Shown here piece by piece: positions 11,301 through 20,900 of a stretch of DNA of 23,880 bases. Position 1 is the first letter of the stretch, and every line of letters begins with the position of its first letter. The position numbers and the translations under genes are program-made. A model generated the notes under the pieces. That model searched no databases, had not been told where the DNA came from, and was given only the letters and a program-made list of their open reading frames with translations. The stretch spans positions 96,983 through 120,862 of the forward strand of contig NW_014040384.1 in assembly GCF_001186125.1 (NCBI RefSeq), read 5' to 3'. This DNA comes from Sphaeroforma arctica JP610. Taxonomy: Eukaryota; Opisthokonta; Ichthyosporea; Ichthyophonida.

Positions 11301-11507
11301 CGACAGCCAGCAAACACAACAACCCCATCTGCTACACAAGTAAAAGCACCATCAACATGCACAACACCATCGCAACCGCCATTAGGTTTAAACGCCCGGG
11401 GAATCGAAGTTGCACATAGCACTCCATCTCAACAATCGAAAGCGCGAGTGCCAGAGTTCATATTCGTCCCTAGTGACAGAGACGATGATTGTATTATACT
11501 GGATTAA
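5133..11507 (+). CDS. Large multi-exon gene, probable nuclear protein of unknown family with acidic disordered tail
   Basis: I do not recognise the family. Proposed exons are 5133-6272, 7180-7311, 7566-7811 and 8523-8756, all phase 0 with good GT-AG sites, then a 3' region from 8932 to the TAA at 11505-11507. The ATG at 5133 follows an in-frame TAG at 5112. Residues 1-300 are Gln/Asn/Ser/His-rich and look disordered. Residues 310-371 are Lys/Arg-rich, like a nuclear-localisation or nucleic-acid-binding segment. Residues 381-584 look folded: a basic stretch, ELIGVWAPPEAVAE, a helical block with KLRRDAQEDDLSVHLQATVK, and KYRTFDVIDPSTCPLVMAVA. The tail from about 9250 is described separately. 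The join between 8756 and 9250 is unsolved: a strong acceptor at 8932 enters a frame that closes at 9049, while the long tail frame is open in another register. The donor at 7811 could instead be 7769. The tail may be a separate gene. Confidence 0.5.
6401..6670. repeat. Imperfect direct duplication, offset 153 bp, in an intron
   Basis: A segment starting AGAGGTCGTATTTCGTTCCA at 6401 recurs at 6554 with scattered substitutions and small indels. Similarity runs to about 6528 and 6670, where both copies read GGCTAACT(T/C)CAGTACTC. It sits in the 6273-7179 intron. No coding frame is shared by the copies, and I see nothing else in the rest of this 907-bp intron. Confidence 0.85.
7812..8522. other. 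Intron with AT/GT microsatellite and an unexplained open stretch
   Basis: From about 8235 to 8420 this is a compound TA, TG and TATG microsatellite. Before that, at about 8060-8220, one plus frame reads ERLIDCTEWSRMEGAMLLPV, which looks codable but has no clean splice sites joining its neighbours and is preceded by an in-frame stop. I treat the whole stretch as an intron, with a missed exon possible. Confidence 0.4.
9048..11507 (+). CDS. Long 3' coding region: duplicated 90-residue module and acidic tail
   Basis: This 819-codon open frame is far longer than chance and is taken as the 3'-terminal coding part of the gene starting at 5133, although it could be a gene of its own (ATG at 9051 or 9249). 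Codon numbers here count from 9048. Two tandem helical modules lie at about 66-155 and 156-245, each starting Q-T-M-E-S-R-A-Q-R-L-I and continuing with KALELK and MQTLRSEN. The rest is rich in Ser, Asp, Glu and Gly, with acidic clusters at about 278-320 and 365-400 and short basic patches such as RGRKRP. At 498-510 it reads VVECIDLCDSEDD, which fits a SUMO-interaction motif, and the final residues are DDDCIILD, another candidate. A disordered nuclear scaffold or regulator is a reasonable inference. I see no enzyme domain. Confidence 0.7.
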   Translation: MMLLHLYSEYFLAENLGLTSTQQTISSFLPKSCHCHQRKRKYVRSTLQTRIQESRNRVGLFGDRAQTMESRAQRLIRKALELKLYMQTLRSENKFPTPESHNGREYAKISSILVNIEAAVKQDPAIEAQWREEEASLTQEASVTHEGTSRQGDTEQTMESRAQRLIQKALELKMHMQTLRSENRCPAPEAQKGKEYAQLSNTLDGIEKAIKEYPAIKARWAQEEESLVQKCTSRQKARHEQHDHEGMRPGIAKRQVHDYGRKSQNGYCELDGFIATSESEMEGSDSGDGSSSDDYWSVHDENDADDFGSEEFDVKSEHETAAKARYSALSIGGDYEAMSSGAESCLSATERVMQRMYLKETRGGTTKSGRDSVDESNSDSDNDSGSAEDSGSDGEWQSGDKHTRQALERLGSYAKRNDGSDRGEKERGRGFSRRECSESVSDASEDEVFLRDIEAIENVYQTRGRKRPSAVHSSEISRQGASNADGVYGSSRVKRAKVVECIDLCDSEDDRPNESAASGTAAGTTETVDTTSEYGQRNGQESESDNAQLNTSERVRTVPRSRGRRIVESGSASDQDNDSNIAEKKQPNDQAGLSVFGMPPEVDVPKRPVLLSALTSPNRPQISATNDEVFRTQLFSGEKRKLVLLEDGFAGVEAPQIELSRRLNEPQAAAKLFKTQHTATASNEVGEMCASTSDLSGDGVSCKSIPSNTNGGLLSTRVETDRKDVRVPHAQAPELPLGADTIVKSIAPTHPRQPANTTTPSATQVKAPSTCTTPSQPPLGLNARGIEVAHSTPSQQSKARVPEFIFVPSDRDDDCIILD
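9243..9782 (+). repeat. In-frame tandem duplication, 270-bp unit, two copies
   Basis: The ATG-GAA-AG(T/C) that opens each copy occurs at 9249 and 9519, exactly 270 bp (90 codons) apart. The encoded copies share ESRAQRLI(R/Q)KALELK, MQTLRSEN, a Pro-x-Pro-Glu spacer, G(R/K)EYA and a closing Trp-x2-Glu-Glu-x-Ser-Leu element. The first half is better conserved than the second. Both copies stay open, so the duplication has been kept in frame. Confidence 0.9.
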
Positions 11508-11548
11508 CTATACGCGGTGTTTTTAATAGCGATGGACACTCTGTGTCT

Positions 11549-12065
11549 CGGCCTCGCAGCCACGCCAAACTATTCAATGACTAAGTAGGAAGCTGCAATC
11601 TCACAGCCACACCAAACTATCCAATGACTGAGATGGAAGCAGCAATCTCGCAGCCACACTAAACTATTCAATGACTAAGATGGAAGCGGCAATCTCACAG
11701 CCACACCAAACTATCCAATGACTAAGAAGGAAGCAGCAATCTCACAGGCACGCCAAACTATCCAATGGCTAAGATGGAAGCAGCAATCTCGCAGCCACAC
11801 CAAACTATCCAATGACTAAGAAGGAAGCAGCAATCTCACAGCCTCACCAAACTATTTAATGACTAAGAAGGAAGCAGCAATCTCGCAGCCACACCAAACT
11901 ATGCAATGACCAAGAAGGAAGCAGCAATCTCACAACCACACCAAACTATCCAATGGCTAAGATGGAAGTAGCAATCTCACAGCCACACTAAACTATTCAA
12001 TGACTAAGATGGAAGCAGCAATCTCACAGCCACACCAAACTTTTCAATGACTAAGATGGAAGCAG
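11549..12065. repeat. 47-bp minisatellite, eleven units, directly behind a stop codon
   Basis: Units begin at 11549 and every 47 bp to 12019, eleven in all, with no indels between unit boundaries. Each unit carries CAATCTC(A/G)CAGCCACACC, then AAACTATCCAATGACTAAGA and a GGAAGCAG end. Most units differ by only a few substitutions; the first is the most divergent. The array starts 42 bp after the TAA at 11507, so it probably lies in the 3' UTR or at the 3' end of that gene. Stops occur in the frames I checked on both strands, so it is not a protein repeat. Confidence 0.95.
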
Positions 12066-13705
12066 CAATCTTGAAAGGTGGAAAGGTCCTAACGTAGATT
12101 AAATTGCACTGATTGTGAACGGAGCAACGAGTCGTCCTACTTTCTTCTATTGAACCCTTTCTGGTACATGCAAGCGCTTATTTGACGTGCTTCATACTCT
12201 ACTAAATCTGTGTGATCCAAATGCGCAGATCATCGGCATTCACGTTCAGGTATATGTACGACTTGGATTATATGTTCCTAAATTTTGTATTGTATTAAAA
12301 ATTCGTATCAAAATTTTGATGCACCTCCGAGATACCCTATCATATTCATTTCTAGAACTTTATTTTTGTCTTCTGTGTGCTCAATTATGTTGATATCATG
12401 TATTTCTCAGCAGGCTGAGCTCGCCCCTGCATGCAACACTCACTCCAATATCGAGGTTTCAAGTATCGGTCGCTTGGGCATTGGTATGCGAGGTGCTTCA
12501 TGCATGTCGATCTGTTTGGCTGGATAGCTGAACTATTCCGAGACTTTTTTTTTCAATGTACATACGCTCCGTTAGTTTTCGAAATGCACTCTGGATGCTG
12601 GAATATGTTTGTTAGTTTGCTATATCTGGTGGGAGCATTGACATTGGGCATAAGTGACCCCACTCAGTGTACGCGCCGCATCGATATCAATGACCATTTA
12701 GTCGAGCGCACATATTGGCGATTGTGTCTTTTTCTCTCTTCGTACGGAAAATGTGGTCAAGCCTGCGCTAGTATATTATATCTGTAAGCATTGATCTGGA
12801 AGCTTGCCGCGGTGGTGCATACTACCTACGCGGCACTAAGTAGCCGTTTGCTGTATTGTGGGGCGCATCGTGGTACAAATCACACCGTACTGAGCGCAGA
12901 GGCTTTGTCGTTGTATAACTCGAGCGTGTGGGATGGACCTCAGGTGTCGTGTGTGATGAGGTAACCACTCAGCGTGTTGAGAGCGTTCTCAATCTGTGAC
13001 AAGGTGTTATGCAAAGCTCAGAGTGAATAAAACCTGAATGGGGGGTAGATAGAGAAAATATAAATACTTTGTATTCACCTGAATTGAAGGGTAGATAGAG
13101 AAAACACAAGTATGACAAGTCGAATAGAATGCAGATAAACATCACTTTCAAAGAATCTAAAGACTCATTTTTGTTAAAAGATATACACAGTTGAATGTAG
13201 GATTCGCAGTTACGATACACATTTTTGTTAAAGATATATACAGTCGAATGTAAAATTCACAGTTATGATTCAGTTGAAAGTTTCAAACTCAACGAAACAG
13301 CGGCAAGAACACCACCTACAACTCGACATGATATAGCTTGAGATGCCGCTTTGGCCAATACCTCTGTGGTGAGCTCAGGTAGGGTCTGGAGTATGCAATC
13401 TTTGACCATCTGCAGCGCTACACTTGCTTTGATCTCAGAATTGACTCTACGCGCTGTTGGATGAGTATGAGTACATCATTACATGCAGATCAGAAAATGT
13501 TCGCACAGCGGTGGGCTGACTATATGTTTGGTGGGAAGATACGCATTCACCGTGTCGTTAAGGCGTCTTCAGGGCAGCAATTAATTGTTATTCAAGTATC
13601 TCATGCAGGTTATTTTGTTTAAACGCCTTAACTCAACTGTATAGAATATTCCCACAAAGACTATCGTTAATAAAGAAGTGAATAGCAAACGATTTGGTCA
13701 TATTC
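12066..13705. other. Intergenic region between converging genes, weak coding candidate
   Basis: This 1.6-kb stretch separates the plus-strand stop at 11507 plus its repeat array from the RhoGEF stop at 13706. Two plus-strand segments look mildly codable: 12175-12249 (RLFDVLHTLLNLCDPNAQII, ending at CAG|GTATAT) followed after a CAG acceptor by 12414-12526; and, in another frame, a 118-codon open stretch at 12431-12787 rich in aromatic residues. They conflict with each other, and I recognise neither. From 12800 to 13705 I see only the small duplications listed separately. Confidence 0.3.
13032..13272. repeat. Two adjacent small tandem duplications (45-bp and 54-bp units)
   Basis: ACCTGAAT followed by GGGTAGATAGAGAAAA occurs from 13032 and again from 13077 (45-bp offset). 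A second pair, CATTTTTGTTAAA with GATATA(C/T)ACAGT and CAGTTA(C/T)GAT, occurs from 13166 and 13220 (54-bp offset). Both pairs have point differences and lie in the convergent intergenic region. They share no sequence with each other or with the 47-bp array. Confidence 0.8.
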
Positions 13706-16700
13706 TCACAGCAGATATTCTTTCATCCCCTTACCCTTGGCCGTATGGATCTCCTCGATCCATTGGCGTGCTTCGTACACTCCAGGGGCTGTGAAGTTGA
13801 GCGTGCTCTGCCCAGAGGTGGAAGCGTATGTTAACTGAATAATGTCCTCACTCGATCCTTTGGACACATCACATCTGGACAGGATTATCGGCTGCAGGCA
13901 AAACGTGCGAGGGGTAGTAGGATCAAAGTCAACTTTGGAATAGGCAAACAGCTCGAATTTAACTGGGGGAAAAAAAGGGATTTTCAAGCGACTACATACC
14001 TGTTTGAATACGAAGTTCTTGTCCTTGCCTGTACTGCTGAGCTTGGAAGGTCTAGTCAATAGTATTATATTCTCAAATAGATACACGTCCAGTTCTAGCG
14101 TCCGAGTTGTCTGTATTGAATCGAAGGATTCGGAAGCGAGCATAAATATGTACGATAATGATTCACTATTCTTGTTTTTGCTCAAATGGTATTGAGACCA
14201 GATATGTATATGAAAGTGGGGCAAGCGCGTACTATAATGCCTGTATCTGAACCTTGATGCATATATCATGAATGGCGCAAATTGAGCATCAAAGGCCACC
14301 TACCGTTTGGTGCACCAATGCGCCGTTATACCACAGTCTTTGTAGTGTGAGGTCAAGCAGCTTCGCATTGTCGGTGAGTACCAATTGCGCCTTCAGCGCT
14401 GTGATGGTTGCGAGATTGTCTGTGTCTCTCACACGTTCGTTGACTTTATGAAGTACGCGCTGGAGAATATTAAAGCAGTACGAAGGTCACAACACATACA
14501 CGTCTATAAGACTTATTTTCGACATTTCGGTGCATGAAAAACTTATCTTTCGAAGACAACAGCTTTCCTAAGTTGCAAAATTGACCCTATTTGCCACCCG
14601 AGTAATAAATGCCAAATCAGCGAATCCGACCCCAACAAAACTGTCAGATTCCATCATTGGCTTTCGACGAATAGAATGCAATCAGATATAAAACATCAAC
14701 GACGCCTCAAAACAAAACTCAGCAACAGCTGTGCACGCTGTTTACCTACCTCGCAGACGGCGATGCATTTGTCCAGCTCTGTGCACAAGGCGGGGTCCTC
14801 TTTGCACCGCTGCAGATGAAATCAAGGTAGGAATTGAGAATCAGGCCTCAGGCCTGAAGCATAGAATAGCAGCAATCAAGCTGCCAATTCTTACACTACT
14901 CACACTGGACCAAACCATGTCCTATAGCCCCAGTCCTAAAGTTGAGTCTGATGAAAGCTTTTGTATGCCACGCACTCGTGTAGGTACGGGCTTGTTGACT
15001 TATGGAAACTAACTTGCACTGGTATACACACCAAGATTGTGCCGTTGTAGTCTTGAGTGTATAAACGCCATACGTGTACAAAAGTCCTATATTACATCTA
15101 CAGCAGTACAATCACTATGTAGTATCACTTTGACCAAGCTCTTAATACACTTTCCTCGTCCCTATTAATATCATGCTGAAGGCGAACACAGGATCTGATT
15201 TTTGAGTTGACAAGACCTGGATGGTATGTACGTAGGTCTTAAATTATTTACACTATATTTGATATTCTTGCTTAACAGGTATCACAGTTTGTACTTTCGA
15301 GTGGAGTCCATGGTCAATCCAAATCTCAATATCGTATATAGATGTTGAGAAGCTACAGTCTCATACACAAACTCCTTTAGATGTTGGGAAGTTTCTAAGG
15401 CATGTTATGGGACTAAACTCAATACGAATATCAGGTAGCTCGATTTCTCCCAAGGATGCTTAAACTACATGAAGCTCCAGAACAAACTCACCTTTCGTAA
15501 AGTAGATAATAACAAGGGGTACTTGGTGAGGCGTTGCATTGGTTTGACCAGCAGGTCTGCCAGCGACAGCCGGTCGCATTGAGGTTTTTTCTCATTCCTG
15601 AATGAGTAATTGAACATCCGAATTTAGCCGACAGTTTTCCCGGAAGTAGACATGCACAAAGCGGCACATATCGCAGCGGATTTAGTAGTATGTTATATGA
15701 CTTGAATACTGCAAGTGTAAAGTCCCTGATATTCCATCGGCGTCTTGAAATAGGCTAAACCATACTTGATAGTGTGCAACAAGTGTCAAATAGCGTGTAT
15801 GTGTGGATGAGAGCACGTCTCTGCTCGACTTCATTCCCTATTTTTTTGGAGTGTATGTGTGGATGAGAGCACATCTCTGCTCGACTTCATTCCCTATTTC
15901 TGTGGAGTGCGTGATGGCTAGGGGTTGCTTAACTAGTAATGGAAAATAAACCATGGTGCACTTTGGCGAAGGAGAAGCTTATCGGTTAGCTGTCTGTCAC
16001 ATAAGAATACTTGGTCCTACTCGACCCCTAGAATCGGTCATGTTATACCGGGCAACAGTGAGAACACACCACCTACTCTGGAGCGTCGAAACAGCATTCA
16101 GTATAATAGGCAATTCATTGAGTGTTATAAGTGCCGTTGTAACGTATGGGATGTGATACACGGGCAGTCACGCACTGTAATCTCTGAATGATAACACACC
16201 ATCGGATGATCTTGCAGAAGTCACTGGCCGCATTCTGGTTGAGATTTGTTTTGACAAATTTGACCGAGTCGACGTGGTTTATGCAGTAGGGGATCAGTGG
16301 CTGAGTGATGGCCTCAAACTGCAAAATAGGGTATTAGAACCAGAAAATAATTGAAAACAGACGGTATAAAGTTATATCGAGAGAGCTGTGCATGCATTGA
16401 ATGCCTGTACAGGATGGTAAGCCACCTATCGGGATGGTAGCTCAGTCTCAGAGAGTGTGTTGTAGAGTGTTTGTATGTAATATTCTCTGAATCAGAAATG
16501 CTATGATTTCAGCCATAAATAAAAAAAGTTTGGAAAACAAATTGGATAACTGCCTAAAACCCCAACAACGACAAACATCGCAATCTTATTGACTCAAGAG
16601 TGCTGCACAGAAAATGAGGTAGCCATGTATCGATCAACTTGGCGACTTGCGCATGCAAAAGATACTAGCTACGCCAACCGTGAGGTACACATCTCACATA

Positions 16701-17954
16701 TGTCCTGCATCGTGGAGAGGAACATGCATCCCATATGATGCAGCACTTTGCACAATGTATCTTAGAATGTGACACTGTGGGACATTAGCGATACGCTGAC
16801 CAGTATTTATTCAGAGACCAAACACTGATGTCACATTTCGTCTGGATATCGAGTACTTTACAGACATGCTCAACAACAAGTAAGACCACTACATCGCACA
16901 TACATCTTTGAAGGCTTCCACGACTCTCCACGGATTGAAGAAGTCGGTCTCGTCAATGGGACTCCGTAGTACATCCAATCCAATCGATTCTGGGAGAGTA
17001 TAAGGTGATAAGTGGAGTATGAGAGATAGTAGACTACTCTGCGTCCAGTACTAAATGCATGTGTATGTACGAGTGCCGCTATCTTTCGTGTATGTGCATT
17101 GGATTATGGATTATTTATGGACGTATTCTGTCATCGTTGTCGGCTACGGCACTGTCACGTATATATTTTTTTATCGATGGAGGAATCTATGCCTCACTGT
17201 CAATATCGGTAAAAGTGAACAAATGCGTAGTCTGGAACGGGCGATGCTATGGAGCCGATAGGGCTTTGGAACCAATCAGTTCCGTAGATCATCCAAGATG
17301 CGGTGTCTGTTCCCCAAGCAATTTGATTAACATGTTTTTTTTCGACCATCGAATATGTACGAAGGGGAGGGATGTCATGGAACAAGGTTGTGACAGCCGA
17401 AGTGGCTGGACAAACACTACCCAACAGTCAACTTTTAAATACACGTGATTTTGAATGCCAGCTTACTTAAATACACGTGCTTTTGAATAGCGACGAAAGC
17501 ACAGACATGCATTTCGTACGAAGAACCGTTATCCACACTTCTTTTTCTTCCTTCAAAATTAGAAACCGACCTATGTAGATGTAACTCACCTATACTGTTC
17601 TGACTATACATGGCCTGGCTTTGGCGTTTCTCCTTAGAGGTCATTGTGCGCTTCAAAGTGTTTCCTCCGTGAGCTCTTATCTTCACACCTGCCAGCAGTG
17701 TCTGTGGGAAATGTAAGTTATAAGCATACGCGCAAGTGTGATATAATAAATCCAATCGCATCAGATTCTCATTCATGTCCCATAAGTTCTTAGAGGTTTA
17801 TACACAAAGTTAAATTGGTGGAAGCTATTGATATCCATGTCCGTAACCGGTACATGTCAACGTGCGTTCTTTCAGATGGTAGAAAATCCAACTGTTACCC
17901 TCGATTTTTGAGAAAATTTGTACCGCACGTTGCCAAACAGTTTAATCTTCACAC

Positions 17955-17985
<31 letters not shown>

Positions 17986-20900
17986 TACATACATACATAC
18001 ATACATACACACACATACACACATACATACATACATACACACACATACACATACATACATACATACATACACATACACACATACATACATATATACATAC
18101 ACATACGCATACATACATACACACTATACTAGCATATCTCGATTCAACTTAGCACACACCTGTCGCACAGCCTCGTTGTTGCTGGCGTCTCCCTCAGTCT
18201 TAGCGATTCCGTTATCCTCCACTTCACTCGCACTGACACTGGGCAAATCGAACTCCACTCTATTCTTGTTCTGATGCAACCCCTCGCTATACCGTCTATA
18301 CACAGAATTGGTCGAATCTGATTGGGCCAGTATAGTCCTCTGCCGCTCTGCCAATAAACTTTTTGAGCTGGCCTCGGAATGTTTCCTGCCCAGGTAGAGC
18401 TCCTCTGAATTTAAGAAACCTGCCAAAATAAGACATTTGCGTGTGAGTAAACAGCTGTGTTCGCGCAGAAAGCTCTTGACTTTGTTGCAGAAACTCGGGG
18501 TACTGGAAAATCTGACCTATCAAAACCCGAGTTTAAAACTGTGGCATGCATCAAATGGAGACGCCGCAGATTAATATAGCTGGAAAGTTGCGACTACAAA
18601 AAACGAAGCAATTAACGAAGTAGGATGCGTACGAACTCCGCCTTTGAAAGAAGCCACGCAAATACATCAGCACTGGCCAAATCTGATGTCTATTGCGGAT
18701 TACATGGATAAAGAATCAAATGACAAACATGAATGACCGCATTGTGTTCCTAACACAGCAACCGGCATACCTGGCACCCGTCGGTTGGTTACATCCAGTG
18801 TTTGGCCTTGTTCTTGACCCTCTAGTATCGTCTCCACACCAGCTTCTGAAGCAATTGTATCTGCAAACGTCACACTCTCAACCTCTGCCACGGAGTCGTG
18901 AAAAGTTATTGCGTGATCTGATTGGCCACTACTCTGCCCCTGCCTGGTCTGTATAGAATCATCGCTGGGTTCGGATTGGACCTGTGCCTCTTCCTGGGGT
19001 TTCGAAGCAAGTTGAGCGTACCCACTATCTGTATCACTGCACTTGACCACACAACTGTCGACTACAGTGGACACATCACCACGAGTGTCGGTACTGGACA
19101 CGGACTGCCTCGCACTAGCATCCACGTGCACAGCCTCAGCTTTCCCGCTGTTGTTTGTATCTTCGTCTATACTTGACATTCGGAATGTACTCAGTCTATG
19201 TTTGTGCTCGTGCGGACGTGCTTGTGTGTGTGTGGTGTCTATGGGTGTCTCGACAGGTTGTTCGGTTGCTGTCCGTGAATTACTTCGGGAATCTGGGGCC
19301 AGGACCAGGTGTAATCGACCTGCCATTAATTCGGCGGCCTCGTATACCTGTATGTGCATAAAGCAACAAATTGTTGATCAGTCCGCATATGTACATACAG
19401 ATATCTGTTGATAAATATAAAACTTGATAAGGCCTTGAATGAAGCTATACATGAGAATAGATGTATGTGGACTTGTTTTCTAAAGTTTCCAGCTAAATAC
19501 ATAAAAGGCTGTACTGCCATAAAACATGCATAGACCCTCACGGATGCGGCATTCGGATACCCACCTCCGGCACATGCACACGCGCGCGTGCAAACAATAG
19601 GATGTTGACATGTGCCTAGACATGCGTTTGTAGGCATTCACAAGTACGCTGTTAAGAAAAGAACTAAATAACCACTGTCTTTCTGTGTGTATCGATTCCA
19701 CTTGGAGTCAACCACAGCTGGACAATGCGTGGTGGCTTTACCTGTTCTATATTGGTAAACATCTTCTTGCTGTTAATATTGTTTATGAATCCTTCGGACC
19801 TGAGTACTTCTAGTGATGACAAAAAGCCCTTCACCACATGGCGGCAGTGTCCATGATATCCGAACTCCGTCTGCAATCGAATTAAGTAGGCATATATGGG
19901 GGCTATATATCTCAAGCGGTTGTCAGTATGTGCTACTTTAGTCTCGACCACTGCTATACGACATATACACTATATGTATCATGTATGTCCCGCATGACAT
20001 TTTTGATGACTAAACAATAATTCTTTAATGCGAAGCTAGCTTCGTACTTTTTGTTTGCAGTATTCAGCATCAAATATCTAGAAATCAAGACACGTTTTTA
20101 ACTGTCTACTACTGTCCTTGTTTACTCTTATCTTGTGATCTCGAGTATTTCATTCTCATAGCTTCTAATAACAAGCTCAAAAAAAATCGTAAATATGATA
20201 GCAACCTACCGATAAGAGCTCCCATGTAACTTCATACTGTTTCTGCTCATCCGGTGTGATCTCTGCAACTTTTTCGGGTGAGATGATTTCTGACCAATGC
20301 TTGCCCTGTGTAGTGTGTTGAGACAGCGTTAGCGTATGTGATATACTCAAGGGGGAAGCAAGATCTAACGAGGGTAAACAAACAAGCATGAAGTTGTTTG
20401 AACGATCATGAACATACATCCACATAACTGGGGACAAGCATGTTTTAGGAGTGTTACTAGTACATCTGGCGTTTGGTATGCAGTTAGTACTGGCTTCATA
20501 TCTTCTTCCCATACCAAGTCTGCACAAGCGCCAGGCAGATATTTGAAATCTTTCATGCACACCTTATACTTGGCATACACGTCTGCGACCGCATCCACCT
20601 CTTCGCTCTCGTCAAGTATAGTAAACCATTCGTCCAGAGTGTGTGTTTTCTGCATACTATCGCTATCCCCCTCATTCTCTGTGCTGCCTATACGACTGGC
20701 CCAGGATGTATCGCTTTCACAACTACCCATTTCTCTGATGTTCGTCTCGCGGCCTTTTCTGGAGACGTCTGAAACCCCCCTTGGCCTACATCACGCAGAA
20801 TGGTGTGTATGCATACACAGAAGGGATTCAAAAGCGACTTCGTGTTAATACAAAGTTAAATCCTGACGAATTTCTCACCGCGAATAACACCAAATCGGTT

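Noticed and set aside
9645-11422. Minus-strand open frames of up to 136 codons opposite the acidic tail
   Set aside because: They are shadows of the Ser/Asp/Glu-rich codons on the plus strand, where the frame is 819 codons long.
11549-12065. CRISPR-like array
   Set aside because: The units are contiguous 47-bp copies with no unique spacers, and the setting is eukaryotic; it is a plain minisatellite.
17059-17448. 129-codon plus-strand open frame with several cysteines
   Set aside because: It lies wholly inside an intron of the confidently modelled RhoGEF gene, antisense, with no splice partners or recognisable domain.
17815-18274. His-Thr and Tyr-Val-Cys repeat frames on both strands
   Set aside because: These are readings of the CA/CATA microsatellite. 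The part beyond 18160 is antisense to a RhoGEF exon.
18693-19411. Plus-strand frames over 18693-19411
   Set aside because: They are antisense to the 577-nt RhoGEF insertion exon and its flanking introns. The minus-strand reading fits splice sites and phase on both sides.
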